A stretch of DNA of 64,000 nt, taken from contig JAPPKD010000258.1 of assembly GCA_028820215.1 (NCBI GenBank), forward strand, positions 1-64,000. The letters are read 5' to 3'. Below, piece after piece: positions 42,536 through 51,363 of the stretch; within the stretch, counting starts at the first letter, position 1; every line of letters begins with the position of its first letter. This DNA is from Spirochaetaceae bacterium (lineage in GTDB: Bacteria > Spirochaetota > Spirochaetia > SZUA-6 > Bin103). A model generated the notes under the pieces. The model was not told the origin of the DNA, did not search any database, and saw nothing but the letters and a program-made list of their open reading frames with translations. The position numbers and the translations under genes were made by a program.

Positions 42536-43297
42536 ATGGACACCAACCCCCGCATCCCCGGCCGGACGCCGGACATCGAGCGCCCGCCGCGCGCGCTCAT
42601 CGAGCGCTTCGCCGGCGTTTCTGCGGCCACCGCCGCCGGCGACCTGAACGAGCTGGGGATCCGCGATCCCTACCTGCGCGGCCCCACGCCGCGCACGCCC
42701 GGCGCCAGGATCGTCGGCCCCGCGCTGACGCTGCAGTTCATGCCCAAGCGCGAGGATCAATACGCCAAGGGCGCCTACGACGATCCCGAGCAGCAGCTCC
42801 ACCGCCACTGCCTGTACCACGCGCAGCCCGGCGACGTGGTGGTCGTGGACGCCCGCGGCGATCTGCAGAGCGGCGTGTTCGGGGAGATGATGCTCACCTT
42901 CTTCAAGGGGCGCGGCGGCATCGGCGCCGTGATCGACGGCTGCATCCGCGACTTCCCGCTGGCCCGCACGCTCGGCCTGGGCCTGTGGCTGCGCGGCACG
43001 ACGCCGAACTTCCATACCCAGACCAACATCGTGCCGTTCGCGGTCAACGTGCCGGTCGCCTGCGGCGACACGCTGGTGATGCCGGGCGACCTGATCGTCG
43101 CCGACGACGACGGCGCGGTGGTGGTGCCGATCCAGATGGCCGAGGAGCTGGCCGAGCGCGCCAGCGAGCACGCCGAGTGGGAGGATTTCAGCCGCGAGCG
43201 CCTGGGCGAAGGCGGCGACCTGCGCCGCTACTACCCGCTCACCGGCGACGCGCAGGCCGAGTACGAGGCGTGGAAGGAGCGCCGCTCGTCCGACTGA
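42536..43297 (+). CDS. RraA-like protein / HMG-type aldolase family
   Basis: 253 aa. The core VVVDARGDLQSGVFGEMM and GIGAVIDGCIRDF carries the Gly-rich loop and the Arg-Asp pair that, in class II HMG/CHA aldolases, bind pyruvate and metal. It is longer than RraA (about 160 aa) by an N-terminal extension and a charged C-terminal helix. It could cleave 4-hydroxy-4-methyl-2-oxoglutarate-like compounds or act on a hydroxylated product of the upstream PhyH enzyme. It is convergent with the GH2 gene, with four bases between stops. Confidence 0.85.
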   Translation: MDTNPRIPGRTPDIERPPRALIERFAGVSAATAAGDLNELGIRDPYLRGPTPRTPGARIVGPALTLQFMPKREDQYAKGAYDDPEQQLHRHCLYHAQPGDVVVVDARGDLQSGVFGEMMLTFFKGRGGIGAVIDGCIRDFPLARTLGLGLWLRGTTPNFHTQTNIVPFAVNVPVACGDTLVMPGDLIVADDDGAVVVPIQMAEELAERASEHAEWEDFSRERLGEGGDLRRYYPLTGDAQAEYEAWKERRSSD

Positions 43298-43301
43298 CCG
43301 G

Positions 43302-45089
43302 TTACCGCTCGATCGAGAAGATCCGCCTGATCCGCTCCATGTCGAACTTCTCCGAGCGGTCGTAGCAGTAGATTCCGTTCCGCTCCTGCTCGACGTCGGT
43401 GAGTTGCGTGTAGCACCAGCCGCAGATGTGGCCGTGCGCCGTCACGGCCCGCACCAAGCCCTCCAGCCGCCGGTAGAACTCCTCCAGGGACGCCGGCGCC
43501 TGCCCGTAGCCCCATGAGACCGGATTCTGGCCCGAGCCCGAGGCGGCGTCCGCCTGCGTTCCCGGGTCCCACTTGATGCCGCCGAACTCGTCGATCAGAT
43601 AGGGCTGGCCGTCGTAGGGCGCGTCCAGGTCGGGATGGTTGCGAAACGGACCGATCCCCGGCCGGTCGGCGAGCTGCTCGCCCAGCTTGTCGGGGTCCTG
43701 CTCGTAGCTGTGCACGGTGTACAGGTCGGTGACGTGGTGGACGTAGCCCGATGCGTCGTTCACCGGCCGCGTGGGGTCGAGGCTCTTGCAGACCGCGTAG
43801 GCGTCCTCATGGATCCGCTGGTGGGCGCGCGGCTCGCGTACGTCCAGGGTCTCGTTGAACGGGGTCCAGGCGATGATGCTGGGATGGTTGCGGTCGCGGC
43901 GGACGATCTCCCGCCACTCGGCCAGGATGTTGCGGTGTGGGGCGCCCTCGTCCAGGAGATCGAGCCCCCAGCTCGGGGACTCGCCCCACAGCAGGTAGCC
44001 CAGGCGGTCCGCCCAGTAGAGAAACCGCTCCTCGAACACCTTCTGGTGGAGCCGGGCACCGTTGAAACCGGCGGCCAGGGCCAGCTCGATGTCGCGGCGC
44101 AGCGCACCGTCGGAGGGCGCGGTCCAGATGCCGTCCGGATAGAAGCCCTGGTCGAGCACCAGCTTGAGGTAGCGGGGCGTGCCGTTCAGGAACACCCGGT
44201 TGCCTTCGACGTGGGTCTCCCGCAAGCCGGCATAGCTCGACACGCGATCGACCTCGGCACCGTCGCTGCCGGTGACGCGCAACTCCAGGTCGTAGAGCAC
44301 CGGCGACTCGGGCTCCCAGAGCTGCGGGTCGGCGATCTCCAGAGACAGCGGAATGCCGTCCCGCGCCGGCCGGCCCGCACGGCCCACTTCGCGGCCGTCG
44401 AGACCGGCCACGACCTCCAAGCGCTGACCGGCCGCAATGCCGTGGAACGAGGGCGTGACGATCAGGCGCCCCGCCTCGACGTCGGCGACGATCTGAACGT
44501 CCGCCAGGCCGCAGGGGTCGACCGCCTCCATCCACACCGTCTGCCAGATCCCCGTGGTCCGGGTGTAGTGGCAGCCGTAGGAGCGGGATCTCCACGACTG
44601 CTTGCCTGAGGGCTGCACCCGGCTCCACAGGTCGTTGGTGACGGCGACCGTCAGGTGATGACTGCCGCCCGGCTTGACGAAGCGCGTGACGTCCGCGGCG
44701 AAGGAGACGCTGCCGCCCACGTGCTGGCCGGCGTAGGCGCCGTCGACGTAGATCTCCGCCCGGTAGAACACCGCCCCGAAGTGCAGCAGCACGCGCCGTC
44801 CGGTCCAGGCGGCCGGCACCTCGATCACGCGGTGGTACCAGATGACGCCGATGAACTCGCGGTCTCCCACGCCCGACAGCGGGCTCTCCGGACAGAACGG
44901 GACCGTGATCGGGGTCTCGAAGCCGCCGTGCGCCGCCATCTCGCGGTGCTTGTCCGGGTGGATCTGACCCGGCCGCGTCGGCTCGATCCGGCACGTCCAC
45001 GGGCCGTTGAGATTGACCCACGCGGAGCGTCGGAACCCTGGCCGAGGATGCTCCGTCCGCGGGATGTCCCCGGGCGACGAGGTGCCCAT
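43302..45089 (-). CDS. Glycoside hydrolase family 2 protein
   Basis: 595 aa. The N-terminal jelly-roll sugar-binding domain (WVNLNGPWTCRIEP; WYHRVIEVPAAWTGRRVLLHF) is followed by an immunoglobulin-like domain and a TIM barrel from about residue 300. Acid/base Glu 413 (WTPFNETLD) and nucleophile Glu 501 (LIDEFGG) are both present. The family includes beta-galactosidase, beta-glucuronidase and beta-mannosidase activities; the specific substrate is unclear. There is no signal peptide. It follows the GH29 gene by 29 bases on the same strand. An open frame continues upstream through GH29, but that extension is a shadow. Confidence 0.92.
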   Translation of the reverse strand: MGTSSPGDIPRTEHPRPGFRRSAWVNLNGPWTCRIEPTRPGQIHPDKHREMAAHGGFETPITVPFCPESPLSGVGDREFIGVIWYHRVIEVPAAWTGRRVLLHFGAVFYRAEIYVDGAYAGQHVGGSVSFAADVTRFVKPGGSHHLTVAVTNDLWSRVQPSGKQSWRSRSYGCHYTRTTGIWQTVWMEAVDPCGLADVQIVADVEAGRLIVTPSFHGIAAGQRLEVVAGLDGREVGRAGRPARDGIPLSLEIADPQLWEPESPVLYDLELRVTGSDGAEVDRVSSYAGLRETHVEGNRVFLNGTPRYLKLVLDQGFYPDGIWTAPSDGALRRDIELALAAGFNGARLHQKVFEERFLYWADRLGYLLWGESPSWGLDLLDEGAPHRNILAEWREIVRRDRNHPSIIAWTPFNETLDVREPRAHQRIHEDAYAVCKSLDPTRPVNDASGYVHHVTDLYTVHSYEQDPDKLGEQLADRPGIGPFRNHPDLDAPYDGQPYLIDEFGGIKWDPGTQADAASGSGQNPVSWGYGQAPASLEEFYRRLEGLVRAVTAHGHICGWCYTQLTDVEQERNGIYCYDRSEKFDMERIRRIFSIER

Positions 45090-45118
45090 GACGCGACTAT
45101 GCCACGGCTCCGGCGCCG

Positions 45119-46615
45119 TCAGCGCCGGGTGATCCTGAACGCCACCGCCTCGTCCGCCGGAGCCTGCCGCGGGGCGCGGATGCGCAGCTCGCGGCGCGTC
45201 TGCTCGAACGCCAGCGGCTCGTCGGAGCCGAGTGCGCTGACGGCAGCGACCTCGCCGGGGTGCAGGTACTCGGCCGCATCGCGCAGGATCACCTCTCCGG
45301 CGGTACGTCCCAGGCAGATGGCGTACAGCGCGTTCCCCTTGCAGGTGTAGCGGACGTCGTCGCCCGTGTAACTGATGGTGCTCCGCCTCTCGCTGATGCG
45401 ATCGCTGATGCGGTCGCCGCCGGTCACGGTGTTCGGACCCTCCCCGAACAGCTTCCAGGGCGTGGTGTCGAAGATCGCCTCGCCTGCGACCTGCAGCCAG
45501 CGGCCGATGCCGCGCAGCACCTCCTGCGCTTCCTCCGGGATGCTGCCGTCCGCGCGCGGGCCGACGTTGAGCAGCAGGTAACCGTTCTTGGCCACGTTGT
45601 CGACAAGGTTGTGGACGATCTGCGCGGCCGTCTTGAACGGCACGCCCTCCACGTAGGCCCACATGCCCTGCGCGTCGATCGAGGTGTCGGTCAGCCAGTC
45701 GTGGTAGGTCAGGCCGGCGAACCGGCCCAGCTCCAGGTCGACCACGGCGCTGCCCGGCACCAGGTGGTGGTGCTTGTAGGTGACCGCCACCTCCCTGCCC
45801 CAATCGACCGCCCGGTTGTAGTAGTAGGCCAGCAGGTCGAGGAGGGAGCGCTCGCGGATCCAGTTGATGCCGAAGTCGAACCACAGCAGGTCCGGGTTGA
45901 AGCGGTCGATCACCTCGCGGGTCTTGCCCAGCCACTGGTCGCAGAACGCCGCGCTCGGCTGATCCTGAACCCACCAGTGCGCCATCAGGTCGCCGGCCGA
46001 GCGCTCGAAGTCGACCTCCGGGACGCCGTCGGCGAAGTCGAGGTTGTGCCGCTCGCCGTAGAGGCTCGACGCGTCCGGGCCGCCGGTGTCGTAGTCCCGC
46101 CGCCAGTGCGGGTAGAACCACCAGTGCTCGGCGTGGTGCAGGGCGACCATGTAGCGCATGCCGGCCGCGCGGATCGACCGCTCCAGCGCGGCGACGACGT
46201 CCCGCTTCGGCCCGAGCCGGCCGGCGTGCCACTCGCTCCGGGCGGTCGCCCACAGGGAGAATCCGTCGTGGTGCTCGCCCACCGGCCCGGCGAAGCGCGC
46301 GCCGGCGGCCCTGAACAGCTCCGCCCACTCGTCGGGGTCGAACTTCGGCGCCGTGAACAGGGGAATGAAGTCCTTGTAGCCGAACCGGTCCAAGGGACCG
46401 TAGGTGGCGAGGTGGTGCCGCTGGTGCGGGCTTCCGTCCACGTACATGCGGTGCGGGTACCAGGTGGCGTTGCTCGCGGCCCCGGAGCTGCCGAATCCCG
46501 GCACCGAGTAGACGCCCCAGTGGGTGTAGATCCCGAACTTGGCGTCGCGGAACCACTGCGGCGTCGCGTGCTCGCGCAGGCTGCGCCAAGTCGGTTCGTA
46601 GCGGGTCGAGGGCAT
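45119..46615 (-). CDS. GH29 alpha-L-fucosidase
   Basis: 498 aa. Family markers: WFRDAKFGIYTHWGVYSVPG near the N terminus, EHHDGFSLW and the nucleophile Asp 247 in LLWFDFGINW, then NGYLLLNVGPRADGSIPEE. The GH29 barrel is followed by a short C-terminal beta domain. I chose ATG 46615 because the sequence upstream is Ala-rich with no family resemblance; ATG 46675 is a weaker alternative. No convincing signal peptide. The enzyme releases alpha-L-fucose. It is divergent from the second sugar importer, across a region with a long inverted repeat. Confidence 0.93.
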   Translation of the reverse strand: MPSTRYEPTWRSLREHATPQWFRDAKFGIYTHWGVYSVPGFGSSGAASNATWYPHRMYVDGSPHQRHHLATYGPLDRFGYKDFIPLFTAPKFDPDEWAELFRAAGARFAGPVGEHHDGFSLWATARSEWHAGRLGPKRDVVAALERSIRAAGMRYMVALHHAEHWWFYPHWRRDYDTGGPDASSLYGERHNLDFADGVPEVDFERSAGDLMAHWWVQDQPSAAFCDQWLGKTREVIDRFNPDLLWFDFGINWIRERSLLDLLAYYYNRAVDWGREVAVTYKHHHLVPGSAVVDLELGRFAGLTYHDWLTDTSIDAQGMWAYVEGVPFKTAAQIVHNLVDNVAKNGYLLLNVGPRADGSIPEEAQEVLRGIGRWLQVAGEAIFDTTPWKLFGEGPNTVTGGDRISDRISERRSTISYTGDDVRYTCKGNALYAICLGRTAGEVILRDAAEYLHPGEVAAVSALGSDEPLAFEQTRRELRIRAPRQAPADEAVAFRITRR

Positions 46616-46710
46616 CGGGCTGCGTGCGGAGTCTGTCGGGTCTGCGGCGTCAGCGGCAAGGCCGGCTGCGGTCATTGCGGTTGCACACGCAGCCGCGGTG
46701 TGACACCGTT

Positions 46711-46759
46711 TTGGACGGACCGGTTTCGGAGGGTGCCCTCGAGAAGACAGTCCGTCCAA
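46711..46759 (+). promoter_or_regulatory. Long inverted repeat with internal palindrome, divergent region
   Basis: TTGGACGGAC (46711-46720) and GTCCGTCCAA (46750-46759) form a perfect 10-bp inverted repeat separated by 29 bases. A second palindrome GAGGGTGCCCTC (46729-46740) lies near the middle. The element is 30 bases before the binding-protein ATG and about 95 bases from the divergent GH29 start. It could be a two-site operator shared by both operons, or fold in the mRNA leader as a stem with an inner hairpin. Confidence 0.5.
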
Positions 46760-46789
46760 CATCTCTTTCCATCACAGAGGAGTATTCCC

Positions 46790-48409
46790 ATGAAGAGGCT
46801 CTTTCTCGTTCCCGTGCTGCTCTCGGTCGCCGCCCTGCTGTTCTCGACCGCGACCACGGAGACCGACTCGGAAGGCGGCGGACCCGTTGTGCTCAGTGCC
46901 GCCGCGACGCAACCGCCCTGGATCGCCTCCATCGAGGACAACCGGCTGACCGACCTGATCGAAGAGACGTTCAACGTCGAGTTCGACTTCATCGTCATCC
47001 CGCTGGAGGGGGCCAAGCAGCAGATCACGCTGCTGTTGACCAGCGGCAGGTATCCCTCGGTCTTCATGAACGCCCCGTTCGTGCCGGCCGACGAGCTGGA
47101 GTTCGGCGTCGAGGGCAAGGTCCTGATCCCGCTCAACTCTTATCTCACGGAAGAGAGCACGCCGGACATCCTCAGCGGGTTCCGGGAGTTCCCGCAATTG
47201 CGGCAGGAGATCACCGCTCCGGACGGCAACATCTACGTCCTGACCGGCGGCGGCTCGGGCGGCTGCTACCACTGCTCGATCTATCAGAAGTTCTGGATCA
47301 ACCAGGCGTGGCTGGACGCGCTGGGACTGGACATGCCGGCGACGCCGGACGAGTACCGGGACGCGCTGCGCGCGTTCAAGACCCGGGACCCCAACGGCAA
47401 CGGCCAGCAGGACGAGGTGCCGCTCACCGGCGCCACCAACGGCTGGTACACCAATCCCATCTACTTCATCGGCCAGGCGTTCGTGCCGTACGCCGCCGCC
47501 GGATCCGGCACCAAGCTGTTCGGCGTGGACGGCACGCGCGTGTACTTCCCGTACAGCGAAAGCCGCTGGCGCGACGCGCTGCGCTTCATGAACGGGCTGT
47601 TCGAGGAAGGGTCGCTCGACCTCAACGCCTTCGTGCAGACCGGCGATCAGCTCAGCGCCATGGGCGGCTCCAGCGACGATCCCAAGGACGTCGTCATCGG
47701 CTCCTTCCCGGCCGGCGGCCCGATGGTCGCTTTCGGCGGGGGCAACCCGCGGGCCGAGGACTACTCGCCGCTCCCGCTGCTGCGGGGACCCACCGGGATC
47801 CGGACCGCGGCCGGCTATCCGTTCGGCACCCGCCGCCTGGGCGGTGAGGCCGGCACCTTCTCCATCACCGACAAGGCCAGTGACGCGGAGATCGACGTCG
47901 CCATGCAGATCATGAACTGGGCCTTCTCGTTCGAGGGCTCCAACCACGTCACGCACGGCGCCAACCTGTGGCGCAAGGCCGAACCTGGCGAGGAGAACGT
48001 GCTGGGCGGCCAGGCCGCGGTCGTTGCCCTGGAACGCCCGGGAACGGGAGACGTCAAGTGGGAGTTCCCGGTCTTCTTCCCGACCCCGGACTTCGGCTTC
48101 GGCATCGGTTTCGAAGGCGAGGTGAACGTCCTGGAGCGGCTCCTGAACGTGTCGACCAGGGACGTGTACGAGCCGGTCAAGGACGCGACCGGCGTCAGCA
48201 TGTTCTCGGACTTCATCTACCTGGCTCCGGACGACGCCCGCCGGGTCGCGCAGATCTCCGCGGAGCTGCGCACGTTCGTCGAGCAGCAGGCCGCCCTGTT
48301 CGTCACCGGAGAGCGCGACCTGGACGGCGACTGGGACGCCTACGTCAACGATCTGGTCAAGATCGGCCTGGCCGAGGTCACCTCGATCCTGCAGGCGACC
48401 CTGCAGTAA
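46790..48409 (+). CDS. CUT1-type ABC sugar-binding protein (LipO/YtcQ-like)
   Basis: 539 aa. The signal peptide is MKRLFLVPVLLSVAALLFST and has no lipobox Cys, so the protein would be a free periplasmic or otherwise anchored binding protein. The mature part has the LPTPDEY-like helix (TPDEYRDALRAFKTRDPNGN) and acidic NGQQDEVPLTG loop typical of large oligosaccharide-binding proteins. A Cys pair (GGCYHCSIY) lies near residue 165. The start follows an AGAGGAG site. Permeases follow after 79 bases. The likely substrate is a fucosylated or uronate-containing oligosaccharide, judged from neighbours only. Confidence 0.92.
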   Translation: MKRLFLVPVLLSVAALLFSTATTETDSEGGGPVVLSAAATQPPWIASIEDNRLTDLIEETFNVEFDFIVIPLEGAKQQITLLLTSGRYPSVFMNAPFVPADELEFGVEGKVLIPLNSYLTEESTPDILSGFREFPQLRQEITAPDGNIYVLTGGGSGGCYHCSIYQKFWINQAWLDALGLDMPATPDEYRDALRAFKTRDPNGNGQQDEVPLTGATNGWYTNPIYFIGQAFVPYAAAGSGTKLFGVDGTRVYFPYSESRWRDALRFMNGLFEEGSLDLNAFVQTGDQLSAMGGSSDDPKDVVIGSFPAGGPMVAFGGGNPRAEDYSPLPLLRGPTGIRTAAGYPFGTRRLGGEAGTFSITDKASDAEIDVAMQIMNWAFSFEGSNHVTHGANLWRKAEPGEENVLGGQAAVVALERPGTGDVKWEFPVFFPTPDFGFGIGFEGEVNVLERLLNVSTRDVYEPVKDATGVSMFSDFIYLAPDDARRVAQISAELRTFVEQQAALFVTGERDLDGDWDAYVNDLVKIGLAEVTSILQATLQ

Positions 48410-48488
48410 CGTTCGGCGTTCGAATGTTTCTCGGGAGCCGCCGCCGTCGGCGGCTCCCCGCCTACCTTCCCGCCACACCAGGCGGTCC

Positions 48489-49442
48489 ATGACGCTGTCT
48501 GAGCGGCGACCCGCCCTGGGACGGCCGCGCATCGACAAGCGGCCGTTCTCGACCGTTTTCAGAAAGCACTGGCAGCTCTACCTGCTGATGGCGATCCCGA
48601 TCGCCTGGATGCTGATCTTCCTGTACGCGCCGATGTACGGCGTGGTGATCGCCTTCAAGAACTTCAGCGTGCTCAAGGGCATCCACGGGAGTCCCTGGGT
48701 GGGATTCCGGGAGTTCGAGCGCCTGTTGGGATCGTTCCAGTTCTGGAACATCGTCCGCAACACCGTCGTCATCGCGTTCGTGCGCATCGGCTTCGCGTTT
48801 CCGGCGGCGATCGTCCTGGCGCTGGCGCTGAACGAGATGCGCTGGATGAAGCTGCGGCGCGCGGTCCAGACGATCGCCTTCGCCCCGCACTTCATCTCGA
48901 CCGTGGTGATGGCGGGGATGATCCTGACCTTCCTGGATCCGCGCTTCGGGTTCATCGGCTTCTTCTTCGACCTGCTCGGGATGGAGACGGTCAGCCTGAT
49001 CGCCGATCCCTCGTACTTCGCGATCATCTACGCCCTCTCCGAGGTGTGGCAGCACATGGGCTTCGCGGCGGTCATCTACATCGCCGCCCTGTCAGCCGTC
49101 GACGTCGAGCTCTACGACGCGGCGCGGATCGACGGCGCATCGAAGCTGCAGAAGATCCGCAACGTCGACATCCCCGGCATCCGCGCCACCATCGTCATCC
49201 TGCTGATCCTGGAGATCGGCAGCGCGATGACGCTGGGATTCGAGAAGGTGTACCTGCTGCAGAACCCCCTCAACCTGGCTTCCTCGGAGATCATCGCCAC
49301 CTACGTCTACAAGATCGGGGTCCTGAACACCAATTACAGCCTGGGCGCGGCCGTGGACCTGTTCAACGGCGTGATCAACCTGGCGCTCATCGTGTCGGCC
49401 AACCTGCTCTCCAGACGGCTGTCGGAGATCAGCCTGTGGTAG
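48489..49442 (+). CDS. ABC sugar transporter permease (LplB-like)
   Basis: 317 aa, six membrane segments. The N-terminal LYLLMAIPIAWMLIFLYAPMYGVVIAFKNF is the LplB-type opening (shown as one segment of about 30 residues at positions 33-62, whose key features are the LYAPMYG turn). The EAA loop reads DAARIDGASKLQKIRNVDIP. It pairs with the next permease, whose start overlaps its stop. No ATPase gene is adjacent. Confidence 0.93.
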   Translation: MTLSERRPALGRPRIDKRPFSTVFRKHWQLYLLMAIPIAWMLIFLYAPMYGVVIAFKNFSVLKGIHGSPWVGFREFERLLGSFQFWNIVRNTVVIAFVRIGFAFPAAIVLALALNEMRWMKLRRAVQTIAFAPHFISTVVMAGMILTFLDPRFGFIGFFFDLLGMETVSLIADPSYFAIIYALSEVWQHMGFAAVIYIAALSAVDVELYDAARIDGASKLQKIRNVDIPGIRATIVILLILEIGSAMTLGFEKVYLLQNPLNLASSEIIATYVYKIGVLNTNYSLGAAVDLFNGVINLALIVSANLLSRRLSEISLW

Positions 49443-50356
49443 CCGGCACGCGCCGCATTGTGCGCAGCGACGGCGCGGGCGACCGCGCGTTCGACGTCCT
49501 CAACACGCTGCTGCTGGTCACGATCGGCCTCGCCATCGTCATCCCGGTGCTGAACGTGGTCGCCTCCTCGTTCTCAAGCTCGGACCACATCCTGGCCGGC
49601 GACGTCACCGTCTATCCGCGCGGCTTCACGCTGCTGAGCTACGAGCGCATCTTCCGCTACAAGCTGGTGCTCTCCGGTTTTCTCAACAGCCTGTTCTACG
49701 TGACGGCCGGCACCTCGCTCAACCTGGTGCTGACCGTGTTCCTGGCCTATCCCCTTTCGCGAAAGGACCTGCGCGGACTGGCGGTCATCGGCATCTTCGT
49801 GCTCATCCCCATGTTCTTCCGGGGCGGCATCGTGCCCACGTTCCTGGTGGTCAACTCGCTCGGCCTGGTCAACAGCCGCTGGGCGGTCATCCTGCCGGCG
49901 GGCCTGTCCATCTGGAACACCATCGTCGCGCGCACCTACTTCGCCAACCTGCCGCAGGAGCTCACCGAGGCGTCGGAGATCGACGGCTGCTCGGATCTCC
50001 GCTTCCTCGCCCAGGTGGTGCTGCCGCTGTCGCGGCCGATCCTGGCGGTGCTGGTGCTGTGGTACGCAATCGACCACTGGAACACCTACTTCAACGCCCT
50101 GCTGTACCTGTTCGACGAGTCGAAGTTCCCGCTGCAGCTCGTGCTGGCGCGGATCCTGATCATCAACGAGAGCATCATCGCGCAGGCCATGGCGGGGGGA
50201 GACATCGACATACGCACGCTGATGGAAAGCACGGAGATCTTGCAGACCCTCAAGTTCGCGCTTATCGTCGTGGCCAGCGTACCGATGATGATCCTCTATC
50301 CGTTCATCCAGAAGCACTTCGCCAAGGGCGTGATGATCGGCTCCATCAAGGGGTAG
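49436..50356 (+). CDS. ABC sugar transporter permease (LplC/YtcP-like)
   Basis: 306 aa, six membrane segments; FDVLNTLLLVTIGLAIVIPV is the first. EAA loop: EASEIDGCSDLRFLAQVVLP. C terminus KHFAKGVMIGSIKG is the family ending. The start is a GTG at 49436 overlapping the previous stop, or a GTG at 49460; no ATG is available before the first membrane helix. It completes the importer with the binding protein and the LplB-like permease, followed by the uxuA-like gene after four bases. Confidence 0.92.
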   Translation: MVAGTRRIVRSDGAGDRAFDVLNTLLLVTIGLAIVIPVLNVVASSFSSSDHILAGDVTVYPRGFTLLSYERIFRYKLVLSGFLNSLFYVTAGTSLNLVLTVFLAYPLSRKDLRGLAVIGIFVLIPMFFRGGIVPTFLVVNSLGLVNSRWAVILPAGLSIWNTIVARTYFANLPQELTEASEIDGCSDLRFLAQVVLPLSRPILAVLVLWYAIDHWNTYFNALLYLFDESKFPLQLVLARILIINESIIAQAMAGGDIDIRTLMESTEILQTLKFALIVVASVPMMILYPFIQKHFAKGVMIGSIKG

Positions 50357-50360
50357 CGAG

Positions 50361-51353
50361 ATGAGACTGGCGCTGCACATGCCGGGCGAGCCCGGCGAAC
50401 GCTGGGACCTGGCCCGCCAGATCGGCGTCACCGACCTGGTGTGCGGCGTGCCGCTGGGTGCCGACGGGACGCCGGCGGCCGACCGCGAGGCGCTGAACAA
50501 GCTGTGCGACCGGGCCGCAGACGCCGGGTTGCGCCTGTCGGTGGTCGAGGGACCGACGCCGATGGAGGACGCCAAGCTCGGTCTGCCGGGGCGTGACCGC
50601 GAGGTCGACCGCTTCTGCCGGATGCTCGAGCACCTGTCCGCCGCTGGCGTGGAGGCGGTCTGCTGGAACTTCATGGCGGTCTTCGGCTGGCTGCGCACCG
50701 ACAAGGCGGTGCCGGTGCGCGGCAACGCGCTTTCGTCTGCCTACGACCATGCCGCGATGGAGGCGCGCGGACCCGCTGCCGCCCGTGGTCTGAAGCCCAA
50801 CGCGGACGGGCTGCTGATCAGCGAGGAGCAGCTCTGGGAGAACTTCGCCTGGTTCAGCGAGCGTGTCGTGCCGGCGGCGGAGGCGAACGGCGTGAAGCTG
50901 GCGCTGCATCCGGACGACCCGCCGCTGTCGCCGATACGCGGCGTGGGGCGGATCATGCGCAGCGTCGAGAACATCGAGCGTGCCATCAACCTGGTGCCGA
51001 GCCCGTGCAACGGCGTCACCTTCTGCCAGGGCAACTTCACGGCCATGGGAGCCGACATACCGGCGGCGATCCGCCGCTTCGGCGCGGACGGCAAGATCTT
51101 CTTCGTGCACTTCCGCGACGTGCGCGGCACCGCCTCGCGCTTCGTGGAGACCTTCCAGGACGACGGCCCGACCGACATGGCCGCGGCCGTGCGCGCCTAT
51201 CGGGAAGTCGGCTTCGACGGCCCGGTCCGTCCCGATCACGTGCCGACCATGGCCGGTGAGCCCAACGACCACCCCGGCTACATGATGAAGGGCCGGCTGT
51301 TCGCGATCGGCTACCTGCGCGGTCTGCTGGAAGCGCTGGACCTCGCCGGATGA
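50361..51353 (+). CDS. UxuA-like mannonate dehydratase family protein
   Basis: 330 aa. The same motifs as the 33877-34857 paralogue are present: VKLALHPDDPPLSPIRGVGR, KIFFVHFRDVRGT and PDHVPTM. They carry metal-binding residues for sugar-acid dehydration. It is located in the second importer operon immediately after the permease, so the imported substrate probably yields a hexonate. The two paralogues differ throughout, so this is not a recent duplication. Confidence 0.9.
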   Translation: MRLALHMPGEPGERWDLARQIGVTDLVCGVPLGADGTPAADREALNKLCDRAADAGLRLSVVEGPTPMEDAKLGLPGRDREVDRFCRMLEHLSAAGVEAVCWNFMAVFGWLRTDKAVPVRGNALSSAYDHAAMEARGPAAARGLKPNADGLLISEEQLWENFAWFSERVVPAAEANGVKLALHPDDPPLSPIRGVGRIMRSVENIERAINLVPSPCNGVTFCQGNFTAMGADIPAAIRRFGADGKIFFVHFRDVRGTASRFVETFQDDGPTDMAAAVRAYREVGFDGPVRPDHVPTMAGEPNDHPGYMMKGRLFAIGYLRGLLEALDLAG

Positions 51354-51363
51354 AGCTGCCCCG

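Noticed and set aside
43302..46589. A 1095-codon open frame suggesting a GH2-GH29 fusion
   Set aside because: The upstream part is an Arg-rich out-of-frame reading of the GH29 gene; GH2 sequence begins at 45089.
45260..46789. A long N-terminal extension of the second binding protein
   Set aside because: It is antisense to GH29 and has shadow composition; the ATG at 46790 has a ribosome-binding site and signal peptide.
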